Of a stretch of 64,000 nucleotides of DNA, positions 36,427 to 45,980 are shown in pieces. The translations under genes were made by a program, and so were the position numbers. Within the stretch, counting starts at the first letter, position 1. Each line of letters begins with the position of its first letter. Source of the DNA: Caulobacterales bacterium (lineage in GTDB: Bacteria > Pseudomonadota > Alphaproteobacteria > Caulobacterales > Caulobacteraceae); contig JAEKKJ010000016.1 in the NCBI GenBank assembly GCA_019510435.1, forward strand, positions 186,001-250,000, given 5' to 3'. The notes under the pieces are model-generated. The model was not told the origin of the DNA. It saw only the letters and a list, made by a program, of their open reading frames with translations, and did no database searches.

Positions 36427-39243
36427 TCAGAACCTGGCGGCGACCTTGGCGTAGACCTGCCGCCCGAACGGGTCGGCCAGGGTCGGCAGGTAGCCGTTGG
36501 ACTTGGCGAACCCGGGGGCGGTGTCGAAGAGGTTGATCACCCCGGCCGTGAATTCGTAGCGGTCGTCGTCGCCGAACACGGCGCCGTACTGGACGTCGAA
36601 CACCGAGAACGCCTTGATCTTGCTGGCCACCGCCGGGATCACCGATCCCGTGCCGGTCGTGTTGAGGCCGACGCCGAAGTCGTCATGCACGCCGGAGGTG
36701 TAGCGCCAGGTCCCGGCCAGGGTGTGGCGGCCGTAGGAGAGGTCCACGCCGGCGACGCTGCGCCAGCGGGGAGCCGCCGCGGACGAGCCGGTCGACTGCA
36801 CGAAGTTGTTGCGGTAGCCGACGCCGTTGTAGACCACCGTGTGGCTGGGGTCGTTGCCGTAGGCCACTCCGGTGTCGATGTCGTACTTCAAGAGGTAAGT
36901 CAGGCTGTCGTGGACGGCCACACCCACCTCGCCCACCTTGAACCGGTACGAGGCGGCAACGTCGATGCCCGAGGTGGCGGTGCCGCTCGGGGCGTTAAAC
37001 GACTTCACGATCACGGTTTGGATCGCCCCGGTGGAGTCGCGGATCACCGCCGGGCCGAACGGCGTGGCGTTGACCACGGACTGGGCGCCCTGGACCTGGA
37101 TCTGGTTCTTGTACTTGTAGCTCCAGTAGTCGACCGAGATCCGCGCATTGGTCACCGGCAGGAAGGTGGCCCCGACGTTGTAGACGTCCGCCGTCTGCGG
37201 CTTCAGGGTCGGGTTGCCGTAGGTCTGGATGGTGCGGAAGGTGGTGTCGGGCGGCGTGCGGGTGTTGTCGGTGACGTTGCCGATGCCCGTGGCGATCAGG
37301 CCGTTCGAGCTGTTGTTGATCGACGGCGCCTGGAACGCCCGGCTGATCGACCCGCGGATGCTGATCTGCGGCAGCACTCGCCAGTTGGCGGCCAGCTTCG
37401 GGGCCAGCTTGTGGAAGCCGCCGTAGTCCTCGTAGCGCGCCGCGCCGTTGATGTTCAGCCCGTCGACCACCTCGTAGTTGGCCTCGGCGAAGGCGCTCTT
37501 CACCGTACGGTCGAAGTCGGTGTTGAGCCGCTTGCCAAGGAACCCGCCGAAGCCGCTGAGCAGCAGGCTGGAGTAGGTCGCCGAGGACTTCTCCTTGCGG
37601 TACTGCGCCCCGACCGCGGCATCCAGCGAGTGGCCATTGATGGTGAAGAGCGAACCGTTCACGACGCCCTCGGCCAGGTAGTACGAGCGCTTCAGGTCGA
37701 ACGAGACGTCGGACTGCAGGTTGTAGATCAGCGAGGGGTCCATCTTGCTGAGGTCGCCCTCGAAGGGGCTGTAGTAGAGGCAGTTGCCGGCGCCGGCGAC
37801 CGCGCCGCCGCCGGCCCCGTTGAACTGCACGTTGCAGTTCGGGCCGCCCAGGCCGTTCAGCGCGGCCTGGAAGAGGTTCATGTCCGTGTCCTTGTCGCGG
37901 GCCACGGTGTGCGAGCCCGAGTAGGAGACGTTGGCGGTGTACTTCCAGCCGGCGAAGAGGTCGCCGCGCGCACCGACCACATAGTGCTGCTGGTCGACGG
38001 TGTCGCGCATGACCCGGTGGTCGTAGCCGCCGGGGAATCCTTCCGCCCCGATGGCCCGGCCGATGAACTGGATGGGCACGCCGAACGGGTTGTAGGGGTT
38101 CTTGGCGGGCATCGTCGCATTGCCGGCGTTCTGGGCATAGGACGGCACGCCGAAGCGCTGCGAGTCCTGGTGGTAGTAGCTGAGCTCGGCGAACAGCGTC
38201 TGGTTCGGCGCGATCTCGAAGGTCGTGTCGTTGTGCAGGTTGACGCTCTTGGAGCGCGGCCGGATCGGGTTCTGCGGCTGGAAGTTGAACGCGCAGGCGC
38301 CGAGCCCGAAGGTGGCGCCGCCCGAGGGCGTGTACTGGCTGGCCGTGCCCGCCTTGCCGCAGTTCGGGTCGACGACGGTCAGGGTCCCGTTCGCCGCCGC
38401 CTTGGCGTCATAGAGCGCCGTATAGTCGTTGCCGCCGATGACCACGTGGCCGCCCGATGCGGTCACGGGCCTGGCCAGCAAGGTGAAACGCCCCGGAAAG
38501 CCGCTGCCGGTCGGGTTGAAGAAGTTGGTGACGTCGCGGTCGGCGTTCTGGAGGTTGTCGACATAGCGGTAGGAGGCCGAGGTCACCGTGCGGATGCGGT
38601 CGTTGCCGACGCCGACCATGGCCTGGAGGCTGTAGGACGAGGACTTGTCGATGCCGGTGTACTGGGCCGAGACCTTCAGGCCCTCGAACTTCGTGTTGGT
38701 GATCACGTTGAACACACCCGCGACGGCGTCGGCGCCATAGGTGGACGAGGCGCCGTCCAGCACCGTCTCGACCCGCGAGACCGCGATGTCGGGCGTCAGG
38801 CTGTTCAGGTTGACGAAGTCGTCGCCGGCCTGGGGTGTGACCCGCCGGCCGTTGAGCAGGACCAGGGTCGCCCCGGCGCCGAGGCCGCGCAGGTTGACGG
38901 AACGGGTGTCGCGGGTGTCCGCCCCGCCCTTGGCCAGGTCCTGCAGGCCGCCGACGCTGCCGACGTTCTGGGGGATGAAGCGGGTCAGGTCGCCGAGGGA
39001 GGTGACGCCGGTCCGCTCGATGGCCTGGGTGTCCAGCGACACCACCGGCGAGGCCCGGTCCTCCTGGCGGATGTTGCCCAGGTAGGTGCCGGTCACGACG
39101 ACTTCCGCCACGGTGTCGGCCGGCGCGGAGGTCGTCGCCTGGGCCGCGGCGGCCGTGGCGATGGCGCTGGCCACCAACGCCAGGGAGGCCCCCGCCAGCA
39201 GGCTCGCCCGGCGACCGGACGCGCGCGTTTCCTTGGATGCCAT
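36427..39243 (-). CDS. TonB-dependent receptor (Caulobacter type)
   Basis: The 938-residue outer-membrane protein has a signal peptide (ASLLAGASLALVASAIATAAAAQ), a TonB-box-like EVVVTGTYLG, a plug with LTRFIPQNVGSVGG, SVNLRGLGAGATLVLLNGRRV, SRVETVLDGASSTYGADAVAGVFNVIT, and a 22-strand barrel ending in VYAKVAARF. NPTLKPQTADVYNVGATFLP is the late barrel motif. A GGGGGGA lies before the ATG. It is first in a co-directional pair with the GH3 gene, pointing to glycoside uptake, while its upstream palindrome shares a core with the AtuA operon promoter. Confidence 0.93.
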   Translation of the reverse strand: MASKETRASGRRASLLAGASLALVASAIATAAAAQATTSAPADTVAEVVVTGTYLGNIRQEDRASPVVSLDTQAIERTGVTSLGDLTRFIPQNVGSVGGLQDLAKGGADTRDTRSVNLRGLGAGATLVLLNGRRVTPQAGDDFVNLNSLTPDIAVSRVETVLDGASSTYGADAVAGVFNVITNTKFEGLKVSAQYTGIDKSSSYSLQAMVGVGNDRIRTVTSASYRYVDNLQNADRDVTNFFNPTGSGFPGRFTLLARPVTASGGHVVIGGNDYTALYDAKAAANGTLTVVDPNCGKAGTASQYTPSGGATFGLGACAFNFQPQNPIRPRSKSVNLHNDTTFEIAPNQTLFAELSYYHQDSQRFGVPSYAQNAGNATMPAKNPYNPFGVPIQFIGRAIGAEGFPGGYDHRVMRDTVDQQHYVVGARGDLFAGWKYTANVSYSGSHTVARDKDTDMNLFQAALNGLGGPNCNVQFNGAGGGAVAGAGNCLYYSPFEGDLSKMDPSLIYNLQSDVSFDLKRSYYLAEGVVNGSLFTINGHSLDAAVGAQYRKEKSSATYSSLLLSGFGGFLGKRLNTDFDRTVKSAFAEANYEVVDGLNINGAARYEDYGGFHKLAPKLAANWRVLPQISIRGSISRAFQAPSINNSSNGLIATGIGNVTDNTRTPPDTTFRTIQTYGNPTLKPQTADVYNVGATFLPVTNARISVDYWSYKYKNQIQVQGAQSVVNATPFGPAVIRDSTGAIQTVIVKSFNAPSGTATSGIDVAASYRFKVGEVGVAVHDSLTYLLKYDIDTGVAYGNDPSHTVVYNGVGYRNNFVQSTGSSAAAPRWRSVAGVDLSYGRHTLAGTWRYTSGVHDDFGVGLNTTGTGSVIPAVASKIKAFSVFDVQYGAVFGDDDRYEFTAGVINLFDTAPGFAKSNGYLPTLADPFGRQVYAKVAARF

Positions 39244-39447
39244 ATTCAATTCCCCCCTCGCGAAGACCGCTGGGAAGGCGCCGTAGAGAGGAAAGCCAGT
39301 ACTCACGGGACGCGAGCGCAACTGCGCCCTCGACGAAGCCCCGCCTATGCTTGGCAGCCCCCTAGCGCCTCTCTCCGGTCGTTTGATTGTTGACGCGGGG
39401 AGCATGGCAGAAGCATTTCATGACTTTAAATATAATATTCGGAACGA

Positions 39448-39468
39448 TTGATCAGGAATCCTGATCAA
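39448..39468. promoter_or_regulatory. Perfect palindromic operator candidate upstream of the TonB receptor
   Basis: TTGATCAGGA and TCCTGATCAA are perfect reverse complements around one A. It lies in the 231-base gap before the receptor, next to an AT-rich stretch (39422-39440) that could hold the promoter, and contains the T-N11-A pattern of LysR sites (T39452, A39464). No T-run follows on either strand, so a terminator is less likely. Its core GATCAGGAATC recurs at the end of the LysR gene, upstream of the transporter gene. Confidence 0.6.
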
Positions 39469-39474
39469 AAACTG

Positions 39475-41469
39475 TCACCGGAGCACGCCGCTCTGCTCGG
39501 CCTCCTCGACCAGGCGCGCGGCATCTTCGGGCAGCAGCCAGCCGGCGTCGGCCTGGCGCTTCACCGCCGCGCGCACGCGGGCCACGAAGCCGGCGTGGTC
39601 GCCGTAGCGTTCCTCCAGCGAGGGCCGGGGATCCCGGGCGCTCAGGCGGTCGGCCTTGGTGCGGGCGAACGGGATGAAGCCGCCGGCGAAGCCGCAGCCC
39701 TGCCCCGCCTCGAACCCCGCCGCCATCACGTTCCAGCCCAGGTAGGTCCCCAGCGGGACCTGCAGCTGCACCGAGGCGACGCCGGCTGTCTCGTTGCCGT
39801 CGGCGTCGACGCGAGGGACCCGTTGCGGAATGACCCCGCGGATCCGCGGCGGCTGGAGACTGGCGACGCCGCTCAGGTCGCGCGCCTGGAACGAGGGCCC
39901 GAAGTCCTGGTCGGGCAGCGGGTTGAGCTTGCCGTCCGGCGTGGGCGCGCCGGGCAGCGCGGGCCAGCCCATGGCCTTGGCGGACGGCGCGACCAGGTCT
40001 CCGGCCTGCAGGGTCGGATAGCGGCTGGGCGGCGGCGCCTTGCCGTCCCGCACCCAGGCCACCAGCATCGCCTGGGCGACCCGCAGGCTTTCCTTCGAGG
40101 GGTTCGGATTGCCGACCAGCCGGCACCCGGGCGGGGCCGGATCGCCCTCCGCCCGGAACCCGCCGATGAAGGACCCGCCGTGGGTGACGCTCGGGAAGTA
40201 GTAACGCCGCACCGTGGGCGGCAGCGGCACGTCGCGCGCCGCGTCCGTACCCACCAGCCCCGGCGACATGCGCAGGCCCCAGAACTCGGCGGACCCGAAG
40301 GTCTCCACCACCTTGGGACAGGTGTGGTCGGCCGAGCAGCGGTCCAGCAGGCTGGTCACCCCGCGGCCGCGCGCCTTGTCGTCATAGCGCGACCACCAGA
40401 GCGTCCCCTCGCTGCCGGCTTCGTAGGGCCGGGCCGCGCCGCCCGGCACGCCGAAGCGCAGGTTCAGCGGAACCTGGCGCGCGGCGATGTTGGGATTGAC
40501 GCCATCGAAGACGATCCGCCCCTGCTCGTCGGCGTTGAAGCCCAGGTTGACGAAGCTCTTGAGGAAATTGCCTGACTGCGACGTCCCGCTGGCCACGGCC
40601 CAGCGAACCCGGCCGGCGGGGTTCGGATGGCCCACATCGTCGTGCTGGGCGGTGCGCAGGAAGGCGACCAGGTCGCGGGTCGCGGCGAAGCCGACGCCGA
40701 GCACCTTCGGGTCCTTGCCGGTATAGGTCAGGGTGTAGGCAAAGGCGGGGTCGAACCCCCCTTTCAGGCACAGCCGCGTCGGGTCCGGGCGGCCGGGGGA
40801 CGGCTCCTGCGCACAGTCGGCGAAGGCCCAGTCCGCCGGCGCCACCGCCTGCCGCGCGCCGTCGCGCGACTCGCGGACCAGGCGCGCCTGGTGGGTGTCG
40901 AGGCTCACCGGCTCGGGCCTTGGCGTGGGACGGCCGATGCTGCCCACGATCGGCAGGCTCGTCGCGCCCGCCGGCATGTCCACGAACCGCGCCAGCACCG
41001 GTCCGGTCAGGGGACGGCCGCCGGGCCCGTGCGCCACCGGCGCATGGACGGTCTGCAGGCCGGCGTCCTCGGGCAGGTCGCCCTGCCAGCCGCTCACCAC
41101 CCGGACGTGGCCGTAGGGATCCGCGCCGATGATGAAATTGCCGCGGTTGGGGACGTCGTAGAACAGCACGCCGCTGGCCTTGGCGGGGTCCACCGGCCGG
41201 GCGATCGCGAAGGTGGCGGAATATTCGACCCGCCCGCGCGCATTCCGTGGGGCGCCCGCCAGGTCGGTGATGATCCGGTTGCGGCGGTCCGCTGGATCCA
41301 GCTCGCCGAAGAACCGGCCGCTGACGATCTCATAGGCTGGCGCCCCGGGCAGGGGTTTGGCGGGCGCCACCTTCTCCACCTCGATCCGCACCAGGTGCGC
41401 CTGGGCGGCCTGCGCGGACAGCGCGGCGGTGAGGAGCGAGGCTGTGACGAGCAGGCGGGGGCGCAGCAT
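39475..41469 (-). CDS. Large secreted alpha/beta-hydrolase-domain protein (Abhydrolase_10 type)
   Basis: The 664-residue protein starts with a signal peptide (MLRPRLLVTASLLTAALSAQAAQA). The nucleophile elbow is GTSQSG (G-x-S-x-G, mid-protein, in RWAVASGTSQSGNFLKS). VLFYDVPNRGN, TLTYTGKDPKVLGVGFAATRDLVAFLR, and the C-terminal NETAGVASVQLQVPLGTYLGWN and GFAGGFIPFARTKADR are typical of the large 'alpha/beta hydrolase domain-containing' family in sphingomonads and caulobacters. Substrate unknown; an ester is likely. It follows the AtuA-related gene by seven bases and ends the AtuA operon. Confidence 0.82.
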   Translation of the reverse strand: MLRPRLLVTASLLTAALSAQAAQAHLVRIEVEKVAPAKPLPGAPAYEIVSGRFFGELDPADRRNRIITDLAGAPRNARGRVEYSATFAIARPVDPAKASGVLFYDVPNRGNFIIGADPYGHVRVVSGWQGDLPEDAGLQTVHAPVAHGPGGRPLTGPVLARFVDMPAGATSLPIVGSIGRPTPRPEPVSLDTHQARLVRESRDGARQAVAPADWAFADCAQEPSPGRPDPTRLCLKGGFDPAFAYTLTYTGKDPKVLGVGFAATRDLVAFLRTAQHDDVGHPNPAGRVRWAVASGTSQSGNFLKSFVNLGFNADEQGRIVFDGVNPNIAARQVPLNLRFGVPGGAARPYEAGSEGTLWWSRYDDKARGRGVTSLLDRCSADHTCPKVVETFGSAEFWGLRMSPGLVGTDAARDVPLPPTVRRYYFPSVTHGGSFIGGFRAEGDPAPPGCRLVGNPNPSKESLRVAQAMLVAWVRDGKAPPPSRYPTLQAGDLVAPSAKAMGWPALPGAPTPDGKLNPLPDQDFGPSFQARDLSGVASLQPPRIRGVIPQRVPRVDADGNETAGVASVQLQVPLGTYLGWNVMAAGFEAGQGCGFAGGFIPFARTKADRLSARDPRPSLEERYGDHAGFVARVRAAVKRQADAGWLLPEDAARLVEEAEQSGVLR

Positions 41470-41476
41470 GGTGCGG

Positions 41477-41785
41477 TCACTCCGGCGATATGGGCAGGTC
41501 GAGCAGCTGGGCGCCCAGCGTCTTGCCGTGCGCGTCGAGCGCCAGGGATCGGGTCACCCCGCCCAGCAGCGCGCCCTCCAGCACCAGGTTCACGGCATGC
41601 AGGTCCGGCAGCTCGTAGCGCACGATCGGGCGGCCGCCGAGCCCGCCGAAGTGCTGCGCCACCGCCTGCGGCGTCACGCTGGCCAGCAGCCGCGGATAGT
41701 CCTCCGGCCGATAGGCGAAGACGGCGATCTGAGAGATGTCGCCCTTGTCGCCGGTCCGCACGTGGGCGATGTCGCGCAGGATCAT
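41477..41785 (-). CDS. AtuA-related small protein
   Basis: The 102-residue protein opens [25 protein letters not shown], the signature of the small domain that is fused C-terminally to AtuA/DUF1446 in some bacteria and separate in others. RPIVRYELPDLHAVNLVLEGALLGGVTRSLALDAHGK is the second conserved block. It overlaps the AtuA stop by one base (TGATG), so the two subunits are produced together. Its biochemical role is not known. Confidence 0.85.
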   Translation of the reverse strand: MILRDIAHVRTGDKGDISQIAVFAYRPEDYPRLLASVTPQAVAQHFGGLGGRPIVRYELPDLHAVNLVLEGALLGGVTRSLALDAHGKTLGAQLLDLPISPE

Positions 41786-43128
41786 CAGGCGGCCTCGAAC
41801 TGCACGCGCGGGGTCACCAGGGTCCGGTCGATGAGCGTCGAGGCCACCGCCAGCACGCTGCGCACGGAGCGAGTGACGCCGCCGCCGCCGGCCGGACCGT
41901 TGGTGTAGAGCGCCTCCACCTCCGCCCCGATGCGGTCCGCGCCGGCCTGGGTCGCGGCGCGCCCGGCCACGCGGGCCCGCACTTCCCCGGGCTCGTGCAC
42001 GGAAGGCCGTCCGCGGCGATCGATGGCGTTCACCCCGATCAGCTCCAGGCGCAGGTCGCTCACCGGCGCGCCGGTGAGGCGCAGCCGCTCGCGGACGATC
42101 TCCAGCGCCAGCTGGCCCCGCGCCTGCGCCCCGGCTCCGGCATAGGAGACCTGGCCCTCACCGACGTAGCCGTCCTCGTAGCTGATCGAGACCTTGAGCG
42201 TGTCGGGGCGCGGCCGCCCCGCCCCGCCGCTGACCGCGACCCGGTCCCTGGCCGTCTCCCGGATGCGAACCTGGCGGAAGTCGGCGACCACGTCGGCCTG
42301 CAGATAGGCGCCGGGATCCAGGATCTCGTAGAGCAGCTGCTCCTTGCAGGTGGCCACGTCGAGCCGCCCGCCGGTGTCCGCCAGCTTGCCGAACTCCGCG
42401 GTCCCGTCGGCGCTGACGTCGGCGTAGGGGAACCCCAGGCGGGCCAGGTCCGGCACGTCCTTCACCCCCGGATCGGCGAAGTAGCCGCCACACAGCTGGC
42501 CGGCGCACTCGAGGAGGTGGCCCACCAGGGTGCCCTGCCCCAGCCGCGCCCAGTCGTCGCTCGCCCAGCCGAATTCGTGGATCAGCGGCCCCAGGAACAG
42601 CGCCGGATCGCAGACCCGGCCGGTGATCACCGCGTCCGCCCCGCCCTGCAGCGCCGCCACGATGCCCTCGGTCCCGAGATAGGCGTTGGCCGCGACGATG
42701 GAGGCGCCGAGGTCGCGGCTGGTCCCCTCGCGGTCCACCAGGGGAAACTCGCCACCCAGGATGGTCTCCAGCACGTCGTCGCCCAGCACCGCGGCGGTGC
42801 GGAAGCCCGGCAGGCCGAGCTCGCGGGCGATCTCGGTGACATGGGTGACGGCGGCCGCGGTGTTGGCCGCGCCCATGTTGGTCACGATCTTGACGCCGCG
42901 CGGATGGGCCAGCGGCAGGGCGGCGCGCATGCGCTCGTCCAGCATCGGGTCGAAGCCGGGCTTTGCGCCGCCGCGCCGCGCGGCCTGGGCCAGGCCGATG
43001 GTGCGCTCGGCCAGGCACTCGAACGCCAGGTAGTCGAGGTCGCCGCGCGCCAGGAGGTCGAGCGCCGGCTCGATCCGGTCGCCGGAGAAGCCGGCCCCGC
43101 CGCCGATCCGCACAGTCCGGCCGCTCAC
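41785..43128 (-). CDS. atuA: AtuA/DUF1446 family protein (acyclic terpene utilization type)
   Basis: The 447-residue protein starts at a GTG overlapping the transporter stop (GTGA). The opening [82 protein letters not shown] and the [10 protein letters not shown] block are characteristic of DUF1446. The family was named from citronellol/geraniol degradation in Pseudomonas, but the geranyl-CoA carboxylase and other atu genes are absent here, so the substrate is probably a different acid. It works with the small AtuA-related protein downstream. Confidence 0.88.
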   Translation of the reverse strand: MSGRTVRIGGGAGFSGDRIEPALDLLARGDLDYLAFECLAERTIGLAQAARRGGAKPGFDPMLDERMRAALPLAHPRGVKIVTNMGAANTAAAVTHVTEIARELGLPGFRTAAVLGDDVLETILGGEFPLVDREGTSRDLGASIVAANAYLGTEGIVAALQGGADAVITGRVCDPALFLGPLIHEFGWASDDWARLGQGTLVGHLLECAGQLCGGYFADPGVKDVPDLARLGFPYADVSADGTAEFGKLADTGGRLDVATCKEQLLYEILDPGAYLQADVVADFRQVRIRETARDRVAVSGGAGRPRPDTLKVSISYEDGYVGEGQVSYAGAGAQARGQLALEIVRERLRLTGAPVSDLRLELIGVNAIDRRGRPSVHEPGEVRARVAGRAATQAGADRIGAEVEALYTNGPAGGGGVTRSVRSVLAVASTLIDRTLVTPRVQFEAA

Positions 43129-44426
43129 AGCGCAAACACTCCGAACAGCAGCGCGGCGCCGGTCATGACGACGGAGGCGCCGTAGAGCCACGGAATCGCG
43201 AACCGCTGGTGCGCGCCCAGCTCGATCCCGCTGAGGCCGGCGACCAGGAAGGTCGCGGGCGTCAGGGGGCTGACCGGGAAGCCGGTGGTCATCTGGCCCA
43301 GCAGGGCCGCCTGGGCCACCTGGACCGAGGCGACGCCGAACTGGCGGCCCACCTCGGCGATGACCGGCAGCACGCCGAAATAGAAGCTGTCGGGGTCGAA
43401 CAGCAGGCTGAGCGGCATGGCCGTCAGCGCCAGCGCCACCGGGATGTGCGGCCCCAGGCCCGCCGGCATGTGCTGGGCCGAGGCGTGGGCCAGAGCCTTG
43501 ATCATGCCCGAGCCGTTCAGGATGCCGGTGAAGGCGCCGGCCGCCAGCAGCACGCCCACCATCAAGAGGGCCGCCGGCGCATGCGCCTCGATCCGGGCCC
43601 GCTGGGCGGTGGGGGCCGGGTAGTTGATCATCAGGGCGAGGGCGGTCCCGAGCATGAACACCACGACCGGCTCCGCCCAGCCCATGACCATCACCGCCAC
43701 CACCACCAGGGTCAGCGCGACGTTGAGCCAGAACAGGCGCGGGCGGCGCAGGGCCAGGACGGCGGTATCCGGTTCGGCCAGCTGCGCCGCCGCGACGCCG
43801 CCCACGTCCCCGCTCAGCCCCAGCCGACGCGCCTCGCGCCAGCCCAGCCACCAGGCGACGACGAGCACGAAACCGAGCCCGACCAGCTGGACGCCGATCA
43901 TGGGGGTGAAGATCGCGGCCACGGGCAGCTTGAGCGCCGCCGCCGCGCGCAAGGTGGGCCCGGTCCAGGGCAGGAAGTTCACCCCCGCCGCCAGCGAGGC
44001 GGTGCAGGCCAGGACCCGCCGGTCCATCCCCAGCGCATCGTAGAGCGGCCGCATCGCGGGAATGGTCACCAGGAAGCAGACCGCGCCCGAGCCGTCGAGA
44101 TGGATGATCAGGGCCAGGAGCGCGGTGCCGACGGTGATCCGCGACGGGCGCGTGCCCACCGCCCGCAGGATCGCGCGCACCACGGGCGCCAGCACGCCAG
44201 CGTCGGTCATGATCCCGAAGAACAGGATCGCGAACACGAACATCCCGGCCACCGGCGCGATCTTGGTGATCCCGCTCAGGATGAAGGCCGGGATCTCCGT
44301 GCTGAACCCGGCCGCCAGCGCGCCCAGGACCGGCACGACGATCAAGGCGACCAGCGGCGAGACGCGATTGGACAGGATCGCGACCAGCAAGGCGAGGATC
44401 GTGGCCGCAGCCACGGCTTCAAGCAT
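43125..44426 (-). CDS. CitMHS family organic-acid transporter
   Basis: The 433-residue membrane protein has about twelve helices and CitMHS/ArsB-type motifs: [66 protein letters not shown], and [14 protein letters not shown] with [16 protein letters not shown] near the end. The family takes up citrate-metal complexes or similar carboxylates with cations. The start used lies at the first helix; an in-frame start 13 codons upstream is possible. First gene of the operon with atuA, so it likely imports the substrate of that pathway. Confidence 0.88.
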   Translation of the reverse strand: MLEAVAAATILALLVAILSNRVSPLVALIVVPVLGALAAGFSTEIPAFILSGITKIAPVAGMFVFAILFFGIMTDAGVLAPVVRAILRAVGTRPSRITVGTALLALIIHLDGSGAVCFLVTIPAMRPLYDALGMDRRVLACTASLAAGVNFLPWTGPTLRAAAALKLPVAAIFTPMIGVQLVGLGFVLVVAWWLGWREARRLGLSGDVGGVAAAQLAEPDTAVLALRRPRLFWLNVALTLVVVAVMVMGWAEPVVVFMLGTALALMINYPAPTAQRARIEAHAPAALLMVGVLLAAGAFTGILNGSGMIKALAHASAQHMPAGLGPHIPVALALTAMPLSLLFDPDSFYFGVLPVIAEVGRQFGVASVQVAQAALLGQMTTGFPVSPLTPATFLVAGLSGIELGAHQRFAIPWLYGASVVMTGAALLFGVFAL

Positions 44427-44503
44427 GGCCCTGTCTTCCCCCCACGACCAACTGCGCGCCCGCATTCATGGCGCGGGCGGATTGATCCGACAATTAGACT
44501 TAT

Positions 44504-44524
44504 CTGATTTATCGATCAGGAATC
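44504..44524. promoter_or_regulatory. Operator candidate upstream of the CitMHS-AtuA operon
   Basis: CTGAT and ATCAG face each other across TTATCG. GATCAGGAATC (44514-44524) repeats exactly the core of the palindrome before the TonB receptor, on the same strand relative to transcription. It overlaps the last codons of the LysR gene, 88 bases before the transporter start, in a locally AT-rich stretch. A LysR binding site is inferred. Confidence 0.5.
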
Positions 44525-45424
44525 TGAATGGATCTCCGTCGAAACGAGTTCCTGGAGCAGGGCCGTGGCGGCCGGCGCCAAGGTGCGGCCCATGAGCCGG
44601 CTGACCCCGATGGTCCGGAACACCCGCGGCGGCCGCATGGTCCGCCAGGCGATCGCCCCGCCGCTGCCCAGCAGGGGCAGGGTCGAGCGCGGCAGCAGCG
44701 AAATGCCCAGGCCCGCCGAGATCAGCCCGCCCACGGTCGCCACCTGGGCGCATTCGTACAGCGCCGGCGCGGCGATGTCGGCCTTGGCGAAGGCCGCGTC
44801 GGTCAGCATCCGCACGCTGCTGCGCGGCTCCATGCCGATGAACGGCAGCTCGCGGAACACCTTCCAGGGCGCGGGATCCGGAATGGCCTCGGCGTCCTGC
44901 GGCCGGCAGACCAGGATGCAGTCGTCCTCGAACAGGGGCTCGAAGGCGATCTCGTCGGCGATCATCGGCGGCGTGCCGACCGCGAAGTCGATCAGCCGGT
45001 CCTGCAGGCTCTGGTAGAGGCCTCCGCTGAGGTTCTCCCGCACCGTGATCTCGACCTGCGGATGGCTGCGCCGGAAGCGGGCGATCACCTTCGGCAGCAG
45101 GTTCGCCGCCGCCGACGGCAGCACGCCGATCACCACCCGGCCGCGCTGGCCCTCGAACGTCTGGCTCAGCTCCCGGAAGGCGAGGTCGAAGTCCCCGGTC
45201 AGCCGCTCGACGATGGGCAGCAGGGTCGCGCCCGCGGCCGTCAGCCGGACATTGCGCGAGTTGCGGTCGAACAGGCGGACCCCGAGGTCCTCCTCCAGCA
45301 GCTTGATCGTGCGGCTGAGCGCCGGCTGCGACAGGTTTGCCGCCCGCGCGGTCTCGCTGAAGCTCAAGGAACTGGCCACCTGCAGGAAAAGCCGCAGGCT
45401 CGTCAGCGAGGGGCAGCGCGCCAT
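44516..45424 (-). CDS. LysR-family transcriptional regulator
   Basis: The 302-residue protein has the N-terminal LysR helix-turn-helix (LRLFLQVASSLSFSETARAANLSQPALSRTIKLLEEDLGVRLFDRNSRNVRLTAAG) and the periplasmic-binding-like effector domain (VVIGVLPSAAANLLPKVIARF, ISAGLGISLLPRST). The start MARCPSL is preferred because an operator-like dyad covers the alternative ATG nine codons upstream. It lies upstream of and in the same direction as the transporter operon and is the obvious candidate regulator for it. Confidence 0.88.
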   Translation of the reverse strand: MARCPSLTSLRLFLQVASSLSFSETARAANLSQPALSRTIKLLEEDLGVRLFDRNSRNVRLTAAGATLLPIVERLTGDFDLAFRELSQTFEGQRGRVVIGVLPSAAANLLPKVIARFRRSHPQVEITVRENLSGGLYQSLQDRLIDFAVGTPPMIADEIAFEPLFEDDCILVCRPQDAEAIPDPAPWKVFRELPFIGMEPRSSVRMLTDAAFAKADIAAPALYECAQVATVGGLISAGLGISLLPRSTLPLLGSGGAIAWRTMRPPRVFRTIGVSRLMGRTLAPAATALLQELVSTEIHSDS

Positions 45425-45447
45425 GATCCAGCCGTATCCGAAGAGGT

Positions 45448-45474
45448 CCATCCATTAGCGGACCGCATGGATGG
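45448..45474. promoter_or_regulatory. Dyad at the LysR gene start (autoregulatory site candidate)
   Basis: CCATCCAT and ATGGATGG pair perfectly across 11 bases, with T45455 and A45467 giving the T-N11-A pattern of LysR sites. It lies about 25 bases upstream of the preferred LysR start. Its sequence does not match the GATCAGGAATC sites. Confidence 0.4.
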
Positions 45475-45571
45475 CACATTTCCATTCGGCGCGGCCACCC
45501 TCTGTCGCATGCCGCCCGCACCGGCGTCTTCCTGGCCCTGTTGGCCGGGCTGCAGGCGATGCGCAGATAAG

Positions 45572-45649
45572 GAGGCGCTCGATCTCGACGACGTCCGCCT
45601 GCACGACCTTCGCCGGGCCGGCGCGACGGGCATCGCCGCGCTCGGTGTC
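45572..45649 (+). pseudogene. Remnant of a tyrosine integrase C-terminal domain
   Basis: One frame reads EALDLDDVRLHDLRRAGATGIAALGV, the HDLRR block of tyrosine recombinases (HxxR motif region) followed by the usual ATxxAxLGV. No start, upstream catalytic Arg or downstream Tyr is found, and the similarity stops after 26 codons. It sits in the 556-base gap between the LysR and TetR genes; the rest of that gap shows no gene. It is probably debris of an old insertion. Confidence 0.55.
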
Positions 45650-45934
45650 GCTAACCGTCGGACGGGGCGGAACGGCGCTGGACTGATCCCGTCCAAGGCG
45701 ATCCGCTGCGCTAGCGCCGATACGCGTCCCGTGGGAGGCTTGGCAGGCGTATGAGGCTAAGCCTGCGGCGGGCCTGCTCGGCAGGAGCGCGGGTTCGCTC
45801 GCGCCGGACCATTCGCGACCGACAGGAACGTTGCGCCCGACCTCGCGGGGCGACGCTGACGTGCTCGCCGCGCTGCTGTGTCCCCCGAAAGCGCGACCCG
45901 AGCTTCGCCCGGACATAGGTGATCGGTCGGGAAC

Positions 45935-45953
45935 CTCTGCGCATTGTGCAGAG
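45935..45953. promoter_or_regulatory. Dyad upstream of the TetR gene
   Basis: CTCTGC and GCAGAG face each other across seven bases, 27 bases before the TetR start codon. A TetR autoregulatory operator would fit here by position; the sequence is unrelated to the larger palindrome before the coq4-like gene. Confidence 0.35.
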
Positions 45954-45980
45954 CGGATCGCAGGTGATAACGGCTGCGCC

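Noticed and set aside
36382..39393. A plus-strand open frame of about 1000 codons opposite the TonB receptor
   Set aside because: The antisense strand of a GC-rich gene often stays open. The product is His/Val/Gly/Arg-rich with no domain, while the minus strand encodes a complete receptor.
39448..39468. Reading the palindrome after the alpha/beta-hydrolase gene as an intrinsic terminator
   Set aside because: No T-run follows on the minus strand, the stem is AT-mixed, and its core is repeated upstream of another operon, so a regulatory site is preferred.
40627..43185. A plus-strand open frame of about 850 codons opposite the AtuA genes
   Set aside because: Composition is typical of an antisense shadow and the minus-strand genes are coupled by overlapping stops and starts.
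45831..45980. N-terminal extension of the TetR protein by 50 codons
   Set aside because: The extra residues are unlike any TetR family start and the ATG at 45981 is followed by the standard N-terminal arm before the helix-turn-helix.
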